64,000 nucleotides of DNA from Alphaproteobacteria bacterium (GCA_037200005.1 JBBCGY010000001.1:825812-889811), one strand, 5' to 3'; shown: positions 54,820-63,442, counted from the first letter of the stretch. Numbers and translations are program-made. Notes: a model not told the origin generated them from the letters alone.

Positions 54820-56060
54820 GCTGAACTGTCAGTCGTTGTTTCGCGTCCGCGCGGAATTGCCGCCGCGCCTCATAGAGCGCCACGGCGGCGGCGTTCGAGA
54901 CATTGAGGCTGCCGATCGATCCTTCGGTGGGCAGGCGGGCAAGCTCGTCGCAACGCTCGCGGGTCAGGCGGCGCAGCCCTTCGCCCTCCGCGCCCAGCAC
55001 CAGCGCGGGTCGGGGCCGGTGAGATCGAGCGCGCCGATTTCCTTTTCGCCTTCTTCCGCCAGTCCTACGCACCAGATTCCGGCGTCGCGCAGCAGATCGA
55101 GCGCGCGCGCAAGATTGACGACCGATATAAGCGCGACATGCTCCAGCGCGCCGGACGCGGTCTTGGCCATCGTGCCGGTCATGCCGGGCGCATGGCGCTC
55201 GGTCAAGATGACGGCGCTCGCGCCGAACGCCGATGCCGAGCGCAACCACCGCGCCGACATTAATGCGGGTCGGTGACCTGATCCAGCACCACGAGGCAGC
55301 GCGGCTTTTGCGCCAGAACATCCTCCAGCGATATTTCCGGCAGCGGATCGGCGGCCAGCGCGATGCCCTGATGCACCGTGCCGGACACCATCTGATCGAA
55401 CGCGGCCTTCTCGGCGCGCATGGGGCTGGGGCGCGGCAGCTTTCTTTCCTCCGCCAGAAGCAGCACGGGCGCGAATTCCTCCGCCGTGGCCGGACTCAGC
55501 CACAACTGGTGGCAGCGGCGCGCCGGATTCAGCCAAGCTTCGCGCACGGCGTGAAATCCGTACAGCAACTGGCCGGAGATTTTTTGCGCCGGCGGTTTTC
55601 TGCGCCTGCTGAATTTTTCCGGGGTTCGTGTCCGGGCTTGCGGCTCGGCGGGGAGGGAGCGCGATGCGGCGCCGGAGGGCGCGGCGGCGCGCGATGGGAA
55701 ATCTTGGCCGGACGTTCCTGCTGTTCGCCGGAAGGTTTGGCGGGACGGCGGTCGGCCGAAAGGCTTATGCCTGCCTTCGGGCTTATATTTACCTTCGGGC
55801 TTGTATCTGCCCTCGGGCTTGTACTTGCCCTCGGGGTTATATCTGCCTTCAGGTTTATATCGACCTTCAGGCTTGGACCTGCCTTCGGGCTTATATTTTC
55901 CCTCAGACTTATATTTGCCTTCGGGTTTGTACTTGCCCTCAGGTTTTATATCGGCCTTCAGGCTTATATTTGTCCTCGGACCCAGGCTTGCCCTTGTGGC
56001 GCGGCTGCTGCCCAGGCTGGCCGAATGATCGCTTCTCCCTTCGTCCTTCGGCGGGCGCAT
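54820..56060 (-). pseudogene. rlmB: 23S rRNA 2'-O-methyltransferase RlmB-like (SpoU family), frameshifted
   Basis: A TrmH/RlmB protein split over three frames. The substrate-binding domain ([40 protein letters not shown]) and [11 protein letters not shown] are in one frame. [20 protein letters not shown] and [20 protein letters not shown] are in the next. [20 protein letters not shown] and [20 protein letters not shown] are in a third. The breaks are near 55262, 55240 and 55015. The N-terminus carries a long tract of KYKPEG-type hexapeptides. The stop is uncertain, because the third frame reads on into the transporter; start proposed at 56060. RlmB methylates G2251 of 23S rRNA. Confidence 0.75.
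55757..55968. repeat. 18-bp tandem repeat coding for KYKPEG hexapeptides
   Basis: About eleven imperfect 18-base units of the type CTTCGGGCTTATATTTGC repeat head to tail, encoding on the minus strand (K/R)YKPEG. They form a charged disordered N-terminal extension of the RlmB-like protein. Units differ by several bases, so the tract is not a recent expansion. All reading frames stay open through it. Confidence 0.8.
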
Positions 56061-56238
56061 TTCTTGCTCCGGAGGACAAATGGGGCTTCGGGGGGCGCCT
56101 CCGAGGGCGGTTTGGAAGAATGTTTCATCGAAACCTTGTAAACTTAACCGCCGCGAAGCGCAAATAAAGCCCATGCGGCGGCAAGCGGTTGACAAAAGTG
56201 CGTAAATTCCGTTTACTGGGCTGCTTCTCTCCCCTTAT

Positions 56239-56324
56239 GGAAGGGTGGCCGAGTGGCTAATGGCAGCAGACTGTAAATCTGCCCGCGCGAGCGTACGGCG
56301 GTTCGAATCCGCCCCCTTCCACCA
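56239..56324 (+). tRNA. tRNA-Tyr (GTA)
   Basis: Class II tRNA with acceptor stem GGAAGGG / CCCTTCC, D-arm GTGGCCGAGTGGCTAATGGC, anticodon arm CAGACTGTAAATCTG with anticodon GTA, a long variable arm, T-arm GGCGGTTCGAATCCGCC and encoded CCA. The long variable arm plus GTA identifies tRNA-Tyr. It stands alone just left of the insertion region. Confidence 0.95.
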
Positions 56325-56525
56325 CGCTTCGCCCTTACGGGCTACGCGTGGCGCAGCCACGCGCTAGACCGTTAGAGCGAAGCAGTGCCCGGCGTAGTTC
56401 GCGAAGCGAACGAAGCCTGGGCCGGTTCAAATAAAAAACCGATTGTCCCGCCTACCTGTCCTCCGAAGCCTTGGCGAAGGAGGGCTGATGAAGGCGGATG
56501 GAGCGGGGCATGACCTTCGTTCAAT
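56325..56525. repeat. Palindromic repeats after tRNA-Tyr
   Basis: Hairpins follow the tRNA: CGCGTGGC-GCA-GCCACGCG (56345-56363), GTTCGC-GAA-GCGAAC (56397-56411) and an imperfect CCTCC...GGAGG element (56460-56483). No gene is seen between 56325 and 56853. The first hairpin could help end tRNA transcription; the others look like dispersed repeats. Confidence 0.6.
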
Positions 56526-56637
56526 CAAGCCCTGGCGACTCTTCCAGCTTTTGGCGGTCGGGCCAGGCGCCGAAGAGGATATAACCGCCCCACAGAATTA
56601 ATTTTACGATGCCGGTTTGAGGCAGAAAGAACAGCAG
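56526..56637 (-). repeat. Direct repeat, left copy: displaced 3' end of DUF1189-like gene
   Basis: These 112 bases match 58977-59089 with only three substitutions and one single-base indel. On the minus strand they encode the C-terminus LFFLPQTGIVKLILWGGYIL followed by FGAWPDRQKLEESPGLD and a stop, in an intact frame. It is a gene end without its gene body, as expected for a displaced attachment copy. Confidence 0.85.
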
Positions 56638-56766
56638 TGCCTGCGCTGGAGCGTCTTCACTACTGCCAGAAAACTCTCTCTTGCAATGCAACCAACTGAT
56701 ATTGTTTTATTTTTTATAATGTTATGTGTGGTTTCTGCAAAATACGGCGCAATATACGAATAAATA

Positions 56767-56795
56767 TTGACTCTATACACAGGGATTTGTATACA
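56767..56795 (+). promoter_or_regulatory. Sigma70-type promoter of the inserted element
   Basis: TTGACT (56767-56772) and TATACA (56790-56795) are 17 bases apart, close to consensus. They stand in an AT-rich leader about 60 bases upstream of the first gene of the insertion. Confidence 0.6.
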
Positions 56796-56853
56796 TAATT
56801 TATGATGAATTATCCCACATAATTAACCTAAGGATAAAAAATGAGCGACAGGT

Positions 56854-57090
56854 ATGAAGCCAAATCAGTCAGAAAAGCGCGAGAAGTTCAGAGAACTTGC
56901 AGAAAGCCGAACTAATCGTGCCATCGACTCCATTCTGCGTATTGGCAATCTTTCAAACCGCCAGATTTACGAGTGGGACGAGACGGAAGTGAAGAAGGTC
57001 ATTCGCGCGCTTCGTGAGGCCGTCATCTCAGTCGAAAGCCGCTTTGAATCTCCCAAGGGGAAGATGTCTGGCGGCTTCAAATTGCGATGA
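56854..57090 (+). CDS. Small hypothetical protein of the inserted element
   Basis: A 78-residue very charged helical protein: REKFRELAESRTNRAIDSIL, RIGNLSNRQIYEWDETEVKK, then VIRALREAVISVESRFESPK. I recognise the style from mobile elements but cannot name a family. The ATG at 56854 lacks a good ribosome site, while AAGGA six bases before an ATG at 56841 is well placed but in another frame, so one base may be wrong near the start. It lies 13 bases before the GHKL ATPase gene on the same strand. Confidence 0.6.
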   Translation: MKPNQSEKREKFRELAESRTNRAIDSILRIGNLSNRQIYEWDETEVKKVIRALREAVISVESRFESPKGKMSGGFKLR

Positions 57091-57103
57091 ACGGAGCTGG
57101 AGC

Positions 57104-58938
57104 ATGACAACTCACAACGAAGTAGCGCCGTTAAAAGTGGGCGATGAGGACTTTCTTGTTGCCAGCATGATCGAGCGTTGCCCGAAAAGCATGATGCTAC
57201 GCGAGCTTGCGATGAATGCGCTTGAAGCTGCGGGGCATGCGCCCGAAGACAATCGCCTCGTTGAACTTCGTCCGCACGAACATAACGGCGCAAGCAAGCT
57301 CGTAATCTGGAACACGGGCAAGGGGATGAATTCGCAGGAGCTGCACAAGATGTGCGATATCGCTTCATCAATTGGAAAAGAAAAAAGCCTCACTGGCAAT
57401 TTCGGATGGGTGCGAAAGTCGCTTCTCTGCCATCCAATCAGCACGGGCATGCGCTATCGTTCTTGCAAAGATGGACGGGTGTCGGAGGTCATTCTTTGCA
57501 AGCGCGAGAGCGCGTACGGTCGTCTCCGTCGCACGGACGAGGCGGGACATATATGCGAAGTCGTCGATGTGACTGAGGCCGCCCAGTCTGAGGGATACGA
57601 ACTTTCTCAAGATTGGACCGAAGTTATGTTGCTAGGCAATCATCCCAATCAGGATACGGTTCGCGATCCGTATGATGGCAATCCAGCGCAGGACGCGCAG
57701 TGGATTGCCACCTACCTCTATCACCGCTTCTATCGGCTGCCCGCTGGCGTCCGTGTCATTCTCAAAAAAGGCACCAACAAACTCGACGGCAATCGCGCCT
57801 TCGATCCAATTCCTGCGAGGCTAGAGCGTCATTTCGAGAAGTATGAAACTGTGACGACCACCCACGGCATTAAGGTCCACTATCTCTATGATGCGCCGTA
57901 CGACAAGGCGATGGGGGCATAACCGTTCCATCAGCGGCGCGATCGCCTCGGCTGTAAGTACCTGTGCCATCGTCTATCGAGACGAGATGTATGACGTGGG
58001 TAAAGGGCGTGGCTGGACTCAAAACGCCCCAATCTTCGGTATCCCTTTTGGTGCGCGACACATCTCTGTACATGTCGAGCTGCCTGATGACGCGGCAGTA
58101 ATTTCGGACGGCTACCGCCAATTTCTTCGTTACGCCAAGGGCGAACAGGAGCAAGTATCGGTCAAAGACTTTGCCGAACTAGTGCGTGATCATCGTCCTC
58201 AGTGGTTGCTTGATCTTATCAGATCATTCGCGCCTTGAAAGCGCGTCGAGTGACGACATTCGTGAAGAGCTGCAAAAGCTTCTAAATGATCTGCAGGTAC
58301 AACGCACGGGTCCCCGTGTGGAGTTGAACGGACCGATGATGGCGGATCCCGGGAAGGCTCCCCGGCGCTGAGGCCGGCGGTTCCGGCGCGGGCGCGGCGC
58401 GCTCGAGTGGTGGCGGTGATGCAGCAGGACACAAGCCGACTGACTTAACCGCCATGCCGACAGGAGCCAAGCGAGCCGACATGTTTGTCAACATGGAGCG
58501 CGCACCCGAGATTATTCCTCTCTACGGACGATGCCGAGATCGAAGAAAAGGGGGGTGAAGGGACGTGCCGCGCGGTACCTACATTGATACAGGCCAGCTC
58601 TTCATCAATATGCAGTACCCTGCCGTTGAACAGATGCGCGCGCTGCTTGAAACAGAATACGCTTCCGCCGCCGATATCGATGCAATGCGCATGCTCGTCC
58701 AACAAAACGCGGAGCGCTCAATCATGATCCGCGTAGGACGTGCGGTCGTTTATGCGCTCGCGAAACAGCTCATGAAGGAATGGGGACAGTGGCGCGGTCG
58801 AACGGCGCCCTCTCACCTGAAAGTCTTAGCGTTGCCGCCGACGATTATCACGACTCGCTCCAAACTGCCCGCCGCGCATTAGGTGCTCGGCTTCGTGTTT
58901 CAAAATTCGGTATTGAAGGCGAGTATTCTGCGGCTTAG
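57104..58938 (+). pseudogene. GHKL-type ATPase protein of unknown family, frameshifted
   Basis: A ~610-residue protein can be reconstructed across frames. The N-terminal GHKL fold shows the N-box LRELAMNALEAAG, a G1-type box IWNTGKGMNSQEL and a lid or G2 region SSIGKEKSLTGNFG then MGAKVASLPSNQ. A transducer-like part follows (AQWIATYLYHRFYRLPAGVR, PIFGIPFGARHISVHVELPD), then LQKLLNDLQVQR and a C-terminal helical part ending KFGIEGEYSAA. Frame changes occur near 57404, 57450, 57913-57917 (five G), 58215, 58345, 58527, 58560 and 58775. The layout resembles Hsp90/MutL/MORC-like ATPases, but no exact family is recognised. It is the main cargo of the insertion. Confidence 0.65.
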
Positions 58939-58971
58939 GCTAGATCAGATGGTGTTTTTTCGCGTCCGGTG

Positions 58972-59770
58972 TTAGGCAAGCCCCGGCGACTCTTCCAGCT
59001 TTTGGCGGTCGGGCCAGGCGCCGAAGAGGATATAGCCGCCCCCACAAAATTAATTTTACGATGCCGGTTTGAGGCAGAAAGAACAGCAGGACATTCACCG
59101 GAATGGAGACGGCGGCGGCAAGCCGCATGGCCGCGCTAAATCCCGGCACGGTTTTGGTGAACATTCCCGCCAGCGTGGCGAAAAATAGCCGCCAGGAATA
59201 TGCTGATCAGGTTTCCGATGAAAAAGCGCGACGGTCACGCAGAGCGCCGTGGCGGGGACCAGCCATACGCGTATGTATTCCGCGAGCTTTCCCCATTGCT
59301 CATGCGTGATGATCGGGCCGTCCGGCGTGTCGGCTATAGAGTGAACCCGGATTCCCGGCCCCTTGCCGTCCAGGGCGATGATTTTGTCCGACGTCACGAG
59401 AACCAATATCATCTGGCTTTGCATTTTTCTTGCCAGCAAATCCAGATCGGTGACGGCGTAATCGGGATCGATGAGAATCTTCCCGTAATCCCGGGCATCG
59501 CTTTCCTCCGGCCTCTCGATAAAATCGTTGACTCTGATGGTGTAGGGCGTGGTTCTTGACGCTGAAGGCGGGCAGGGACGCCGCGATGCGCGGAAAGGAA
59601 TCCGCCGTCTGCTGCCAGGGCTTATATTCGGTGATGGCGGCATGGATAAGGTGGATGGCGACCAAGGCCACGAGAAATCCCATCCCCAGACCGCGCCATT
59701 CGCGCAGAAGTTCGCGATAGAACGGGCGCGAAAAGAAAGTCAGGGGAAGGCTTCGCGCTATTTTGCCCAT
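58972..59770 (-). pseudogene. DUF1189-like membrane protein, frameshifted; insertion target
   Basis: Start MGKIARSLPLTFFSRPFYRE at 59770, then a membrane segment (WRGLGMGFLVALVAIHLIHA). The middle part YTIRVNDFIERPEESDARDY and DGKGPGIRVHSIADTPDGPI are in another frame; further membrane segments (IRVWLVPATALCVTVALFH; LAAAVSIPVNVLLFFLPQTG) and a C-terminus lie in others. Changes occur near 59551, ~59200 and at 59039-59043 (five C where the left copy has four). With those repaired the protein ends EESPGLA. Layout fits the DUF1189 family of inner-membrane proteins. Its 3' end is the right copy of the direct repeat. Confidence 0.68.
58977..59089 (-). repeat. Direct repeat, right copy: 3' end of DUF1189-like gene
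   Basis: These 113 bases match 56526-56637. This copy is joined to the gene body and ends the gene with its own stop (TAA at 58972-58974), so the insertion has restored the end of its target gene. The five-C run at 59039-59043 is one longer than in the left copy. Confidence 0.85.
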
Positions 59771-59943
59771 GCTGCACCTATTTTAAGGATAAGATATTGT
59801 ACCGACCGGGACTGAAAACTATGGCTTATTTATTCTCTTATTATCAGAAATCGATTAACTACATATTGCCATATATTTGATTGCGGGAATTATTGACTCG
59901 CATCATAATCAGGCTCTTTTCCGCCTCTGTCCAGGAGTCCCTC

Positions 59944-60996
59944 ATGTCCTTCTCCCTTCCCGATCTTCCCTATGCGCCTGACGCCCTCGGGCCATACATG
60001 TCGGCCGAGACGATGGGGCTGCATCACGGCAAGCATCATCAGGCTTATGTCACGAAGCTGAACGAACTGACCGCGAGCGGGCCGTTCAGCGGCAAGCCGC
60101 TGGAAGAGGTGGTCAAATCGTCTTATGGAGTCGAGGGCGCGGAAGGCGTTTTCAATAATGCCGGACAGCATTGGAACCATTGCCTGTTCTGGACGATCAT
60201 GAAGCCGAATGGCGGCGGCGCCATTCCGGGGCAGCTCGGAGGGCGTCTTGCCGACACGTTCGGCAGCATCGACGAATTCAAGGCGAAGTTCGCCGCCGAA
60301 GGCGTGGCGCAATTCGGCAGCGGCTGGGTCTGGCTGGTCGAGGCGAACGGCAAGCTCGAAATCATGAAGACGCCGAATGCCGTCAACCCGCTGGTGTTCG
60401 GCAAGAAGGCGCTGCTGCCCTGCGATGTCTGGGAGCATTCCTATTATGTCGATTACCGCAACCGGCGCGCCGACTACATCAAGGCTTTCCTCGATCATCT
60501 GGTGAATTGGGAAAACGTGGCGCGTAGACTAGAAGAAGACGTTAAAGTAGCCCGCTTAAGCCTAACAAAGGGGAACAGTATCATGACCGTACTTTATGTC
60601 GCCCAGGCCACGGCCGTCGGCGGGCGCGAAGGCCATGCCGAAACCAGCGACAAGAAAATCGCCGTCGATCTTTCGACGCCGGGCGGCAATAAGTCCGGGA
60701 CCAATCCCGAACAGCTTTTCGCCTGCGGCTACGCCGCTTGCTTCGGCAGCGCGGTGCAGTTCGTGGCGGGGCAGAAGAAGATCGACGCGGGCGTCATCAC
60801 GGTCGCGTCGGAAGTCAGCCTTCATAAAGACGACAAAGGTTTTTCCATCAGCGCGGTCTTGAATGTGCTGTTGCCCGCGCTTGATCCGGCGGCGGCGGCC
60901 GATCTGGTGCGCGCGGCGCATGAGGTCTGTCCCTATTCCAAGGCGACGCGCGGCAATATCGAGGTTACGCTGAAGGCGAACGGCGCGGCGGTTTAG
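59944..60996 (+). CDS. sodB: Fe-type superoxide dismutase in frame with an Ohr peroxiredoxin
   Basis: One open frame of 350 residues. Residues 1-~200 are a full Fe-type SOD: metal ligands are the His in LHHGKHHQAYV, the His in NAGQHWNHCLFW, and the Asp and His in CDVWEHSYYVDYRNRRADY. The Gln in NAGQHWN fits Fe-SOD. The SOD part then continues without a stop through REEDVKVARLSLTKGNS-like sequence into an Ohr protein beginning at the ATG 60583. The linker uses codons (AGA, CTA, TTA, GTA) unlike both flanks and contains AAAGGGGA before that ATG, so it looks like a former gap. Superoxide and organic peroxide removal are functionally linked. A fusion is seen; whether it is real is open. Confidence 0.85.
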   Translation: MSFSLPDLPYAPDALGPYMSAETMGLHHGKHHQAYVTKLNELTASGPFSGKPLEEVVKSSYGVEGAEGVFNNAGQHWNHCLFWTIMKPNGGGAIPGQLGGRLADTFGSIDEFKAKFAAEGVAQFGSGWVWLVEANGKLEIMKTPNAVNPLVFGKKALLPCDVWEHSYYVDYRNRRADYIKAFLDHLVNWENVARRLEEDVKVARLSLTKGNSIMTVLYVAQATAVGGREGHAETSDKKIAVDLSTPGGNKSGTNPEQLFACGYAACFGSAVQFVAGQKKIDAGVITVASEVSLHKDDKGFSISAVLNVLLPALDPAAAADLVRAAHEVCPYSKATRGNIEVTLKANGAAV

Positions 60997-61602
60997 GGCG
61001 CGATTTTTTTGCCAGGGAAGCGCTGTTCGCAAGGTCTCATATAGAGCATGCGCTATATGTTTCACACCGCTCTCCCAGGAATGGGCGGCGTGTCCGTCTG
61101 CTCCATCGGTGATGTACTTAAAACAGGAGAATGGAATATCTTCACAATGGCATATCTTGGCCAGGGCATAGGCTTCCATATCCACGACGTTCCATGCACT
61201 CGTCGCGCCACTTGTGACAAAGCTATCGCCGGTGCCGCATATGCCGGAGGGGTATCCGTCGAATTGCGCGCCGCGCATGATGGAGGGAATATCTTCGTAG
61301 GGCGTCGTATAAGGCGCAAAACCCAATGCGGAGACATCAAGATCGCGCTGCACGAACTGCGTGCAATTGACGATGGCGCCGCGCTTAAAATGCGGCGAGC
61401 CGGCGCTCCCTAAATTAACGACCATCGCAGGATGCCGCCCATGCTTCCGGTGCCATTGCGCCAGGCCTTTCGTAAGATTATAGGCCGCGTTGACCTTGCC
61501 TACACCGCAATAGACGACATTCAAATCGTTGAAGGCATCTTGCGCTTCTTCGGCCAAAGCGAAAACGATAAGAGCATCGGAAGGGTGCCGCAGAGGAGTC
61601 AT
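60562..61602 (-). CDS. Nucleoside phosphorylase / MTA-SAH nucleosidase-like protein
   Basis: The first ~203 residues are a PNP_UDP-fold nucleosidase: DALIVFALAEEAQDAFNDLN, VVNLGSAGSPHFKRGAIVNC, VDMEAYALAKICHCEDIPFS (the Glu that contacts ribose) and CFKYITDGADGHAAHSWESG. It lacks about 20 N-terminal residues of MTAN but has the catalytic Asp in ITDGADG. The frame runs on antisense through the ohr gene to 60562. If the seven-T run at 61004-61010 had six, the protein would end at 60993 after ...LRTALPWQKIAP, which is more plausible. Confidence 0.75.
   Translation of the reverse strand: MTPLRHPSDALIVFALAEEAQDAFNDLNVVYCGVGKVNAAYNLTKGLAQWHRKHGRHPAMVVNLGSAGSPHFKRGAIVNCTQFVQRDLDVSALGFAPYTTPYEDIPSIMRGAQFDGYPSGICGTGDSFVTSGATSAWNVVDMEAYALAKICHCEDIPFSCFKYITDGADGHAAHSWESGVKHIAHALYETLRTALPWQKNRALNRRAVRLQRNLDIAARRLGIGTDLMRRAHQIGRRRRIKRGQQHIQDRADGKTFVVFMKADFRRDRDDARVDLLLPRHELHRAAEASGVAAGEKLFGIGPGLIAARRRKIDGDFLVAGFGMAFAPADGRGLGDIKYGHDTVPLC
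60583..60996 (+). CDS. ohr: Organic hydroperoxide resistance protein (Ohr/OsmC family)
   Basis: A 137-residue Ohr-type protein if translated from its own ATG, which has AAAGGGGA eight bases upstream. It begins MTVLYVAQATAVGGREGHAE. The two reactive cysteines are in FACGYAACFGSAVQF and HEVCPYSKATRGNIEV, and TNPEQLFACGY is the family signature. It reduces organic hydroperoxides using lipoyl or other thiols. In the present sequence it is in frame with sodB upstream. Confidence 0.85.
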   Translation: MTVLYVAQATAVGGREGHAETSDKKIAVDLSTPGGNKSGTNPEQLFACGYAACFGSAVQFVAGQKKIDAGVITVASEVSLHKDDKGFSISAVLNVLLPALDPAAAADLVRAAHEVCPYSKATRGNIEVTLKANGAAV

Positions 61603-61629
61603 GTTTTCAAGGCTTCATGCGTGATGATG

Positions 61630-62049
61630 CTAATGTTCCTCATCTTGGGCCGCGACAGCGATAAGACCCCTGGAATATGCCACGGCGCAGACGGCTTCCA
61701 AAAACCATTCTTCAAGATCGCCTGTCGTCTCATCCATAAGAAGCGTTTCATATATTAAGATATTGAGGTCTTCGTCAAAATAATCCGGCGATCTAATTTG
61801 GTTTATGATGTTGTCATCCATCGACCAGCGGGCTGTAAAACGAGGAGATCCCAGATGAACGACATAGCCGTCGTCTCCCGAAATGATTGGATCAAAAGGC
61901 GAAACTCCAATGATCCATAAGGGGCGCGTCGCGGCCATTTTGTGGCCAAAAGACTCAGCCATTTCATAGCGGTGACGAAATCTATAAAAATCCGGGGGAA
62001 CCAATGCGGGAATCCTAAAAGGTTTTTTTGTTAGCAATGAAATAATCAT
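61630..62049 (-). CDS. Hypothetical protein upstream of the nucleosidase
   Basis: A 139-residue soluble protein without a recognised domain. Segments include SFGHKMAATRPLWIIGVSPF, GYVVHLGSPRFTARWSMDDN and an acidic stretch DEDLNILIYETLLMDETTGD. It precedes the nucleosidase gene on the same strand with 27 bases between, so the two are likely cotranscribed. Composition is AT-richer than the core genes. Confidence 0.6.
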   Translation of the reverse strand: MIISLLTKKPFRIPALVPPDFYRFRHRYEMAESFGHKMAATRPLWIIGVSPFDPIISGDDGYVVHLGSPRFTARWSMDDNIINQIRSPDYFDEDLNILIYETLLMDETTGDLEEWFLEAVCAVAYSRGLIAVAAQDEEH

Positions 62050-62159
62050 TTTTCATCTCCGTGGACCATTTTCTAGGGGCATCCTGTAGGCAGGTAAAGC
62101 ACTAAATCTCAACGAGACAGCCAATCTCCACGGAGCATGACGTCAAATCGAGGTCTATT

Positions 62160-62177
62160 ACCATACGGCGGTATGTA
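62160..62177. promoter_or_regulatory. Weak dyad upstream of luxR
   Basis: CATAC-GGCG-GTATG (62162-62175) is a dyad in an 18-base stretch shaped like a lux box, about 120 bases before the luxR start. It does not match the usual arms well. The rest of 62050-62295 shows no gene. Confidence 0.25.
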
Positions 62178-62295
62178 ACGCTATTGTTGCGATCCGATAT
62201 AAAAGTCCCTCAAAAGTAGTGGGCAGGGCATTCCCCTTTTATGCTAATAGTGATAATAATAACTGGGCCACACGGTTGTAAACAGGAGAAGAAGG

Positions 62296-63096
62296 ATGGA
62301 TATCGCCAAGTTCATTACACTCTCCAACGAAGCGCAAAATATAGAGCAGCTTTACAAGCTCTTGGAAGAATCCTTAGCCGCGCTTTGCGGGTACGACCGC
62401 GTTCTCTTCAGTTTGATGTCAGATCATGCAAGCCTGGGTCTTAAGGCCGGGCACGGCATCATGCGTAATTATCCCGATGATTGGATGCGGCATTATATCG
62501 AGAAAGGATACGAACATTTAGATCCTGTCCCGAAATTCGGATTCCGTCATGTTGGGCCGTTTATATGGGATGGCTTGCCCCTCGTAAGGGACTTGTCGCC
62601 TCAGGAAGATTTATGCATGAACGAATGCCGCGAGGCCGGATTCTATAATGGCGCTGCGATTTGTTTAAGGGGGCTGACGGGCGAGTCGGGCGGCATAGGT
62701 GTTGCAAGCAGTAGCTCCAAGAAGCCGGAAAGCGAGAAAGAGGTAAAGTACAAATTAAGCACGCTGAATGTGATCGCGCAGCAATTTTATGTTATTTTCT
62801 GCAGCCTGTATGAAAAGAAACGTACCCTCGGCGATCATCAAGTCACGCTGACGAGCCGTGAAGTCGAGATCATGCGGCAGATGTCGCTTGCGAAAAAGGA
62901 TGACGCGATCGCGCACGACATGAATATGACAAGGCATGCCGTTGATTTTCATGTTCGCAATATTCTTGTGAAATTCAACGCACCGAACAGAATGTTCGCT
63001 GTCATGAAAGCGATTAACGGCGGATTTCTAACCCTCGACGACGCGGCGTTTATTCGGCAGTCTTCGCGCGTCGGCAGGTCGCGTCTATCCGTTTAA
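62296..63096 (+). CDS. LuxR-family quorum-sensing regulator
   Basis: A 266-residue LuxR protein. The N-terminal autoinducer-binding domain (~15-165) has the acyl-homoserine-lactone contact residues Trp63 and Tyr67 in YPDDWMRHYIEKGY and Asp77 in EHLDPVPKFG. The C-terminal GerE-type HTH (~190-245) is LTSREVEIMRQMSLAKKDDA, IAHDMNMTRHAVDFHVRNIL. An AGGAGAAG ribosome site precedes the ATG. The 3' end overlaps the small ribbon-helix-helix gene by 12 bases, tail to tail, and a luxI gene follows on the minus strand. Confidence 0.92.
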   Translation: MDIAKFITLSNEAQNIEQLYKLLEESLAALCGYDRVLFSLMSDHASLGLKAGHGIMRNYPDDWMRHYIEKGYEHLDPVPKFGFRHVGPFIWDGLPLVRDLSPQEDLCMNECREAGFYNGAAICLRGLTGESGGIGVASSSSKKPESEKEVKYKLSTLNVIAQQFYVIFCSLYEKKRTLGDHQVTLTSREVEIMRQMSLAKKDDAIAHDMNMTRHAVDFHVRNILVKFNAPNRMFAVMKAINGGFLTLDDAAFIRQSSRVGRSRLSV

Positions 63097-63423
63097 CAAT
63101 CTCGGCAGACGTTGGGTAAAATCCCCATGCCTCGCATGTCTGTGCCCTTCTTCAGTTGCCGCCGCGCGATAATAACTCATAATAAAAACGCGAATGGCTG
63201 AGGTGAAATTCATCCCCTCGTTCTTTTGCCCCATGATCAAGGATCCTATCTCGTTAATGGATGCTCCCTCGCGCTGGCTGATTTCCTCCAAACCTTCCCA
63301 CATGGCTTTTTCCAGCCGAACCGAGGTTCTCTGTCCATTCACCTTAATATTTTTACTTATGAGTCCTTGCGGCTCTTCATACCTTTGCTGATTCACAGCA
63401 GGTTCAAATGCAATATCCGGCAT
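63085..63423 (-). CDS. Ribbon-helix-helix (RHH_4-type) protein between luxR and luxI
   Basis: A 112-residue protein whose core (TSVRLEKAMWEGLEEISQRE, GASINEIGSLIMGQ, NFTSAIRVFIMSYYR) fits the RHH_4 ribbon-helix-helix family, small DNA-binding proteins. It lies on the luxI strand, 20 bases after the luxI stop, so it is probably cotranscribed with luxI, and its 3' end overlaps luxR. It may modulate the quorum-sensing genes; that is inference. Confidence 0.8.
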   Translation of the reverse strand: MPDIAFEPAVNQQRYEEPQGLISKNIKVNGQRTSVRLEKAMWEGLEEISQREGASINEIGSLIMGQKNEGMNFTSAIRVFIMSYYRAAATEEGHRHARHGDFTQRLPRLLNG

Positions 63424-63442
63424 TAAAAGAGGCTCCCTAATA

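Noticed and set aside
55757..55968. CRISPR-like array
   Set aside because: Units are contiguous 18-base repeats without spacers and keep a coding frame.
55801..56028. Plus-strand open frame with YLPSGL repeats
   Set aside because: It is the other strand of the KYKPEG tract; any frame stays open through an 18-base repeat.
56239..56324. tRNA-Tyr as the attachment site of the inserted element
   Set aside because: No copy of the tRNA 3' end is found at the other border; the duplicated sequence is the end of the DUF1189-like gene.
62086..62100. Short CCTG-TAGG-CAGG dyad as a lux box
   Set aside because: Arms are only four bases and do not match the 18-20-base lux-type consensus.
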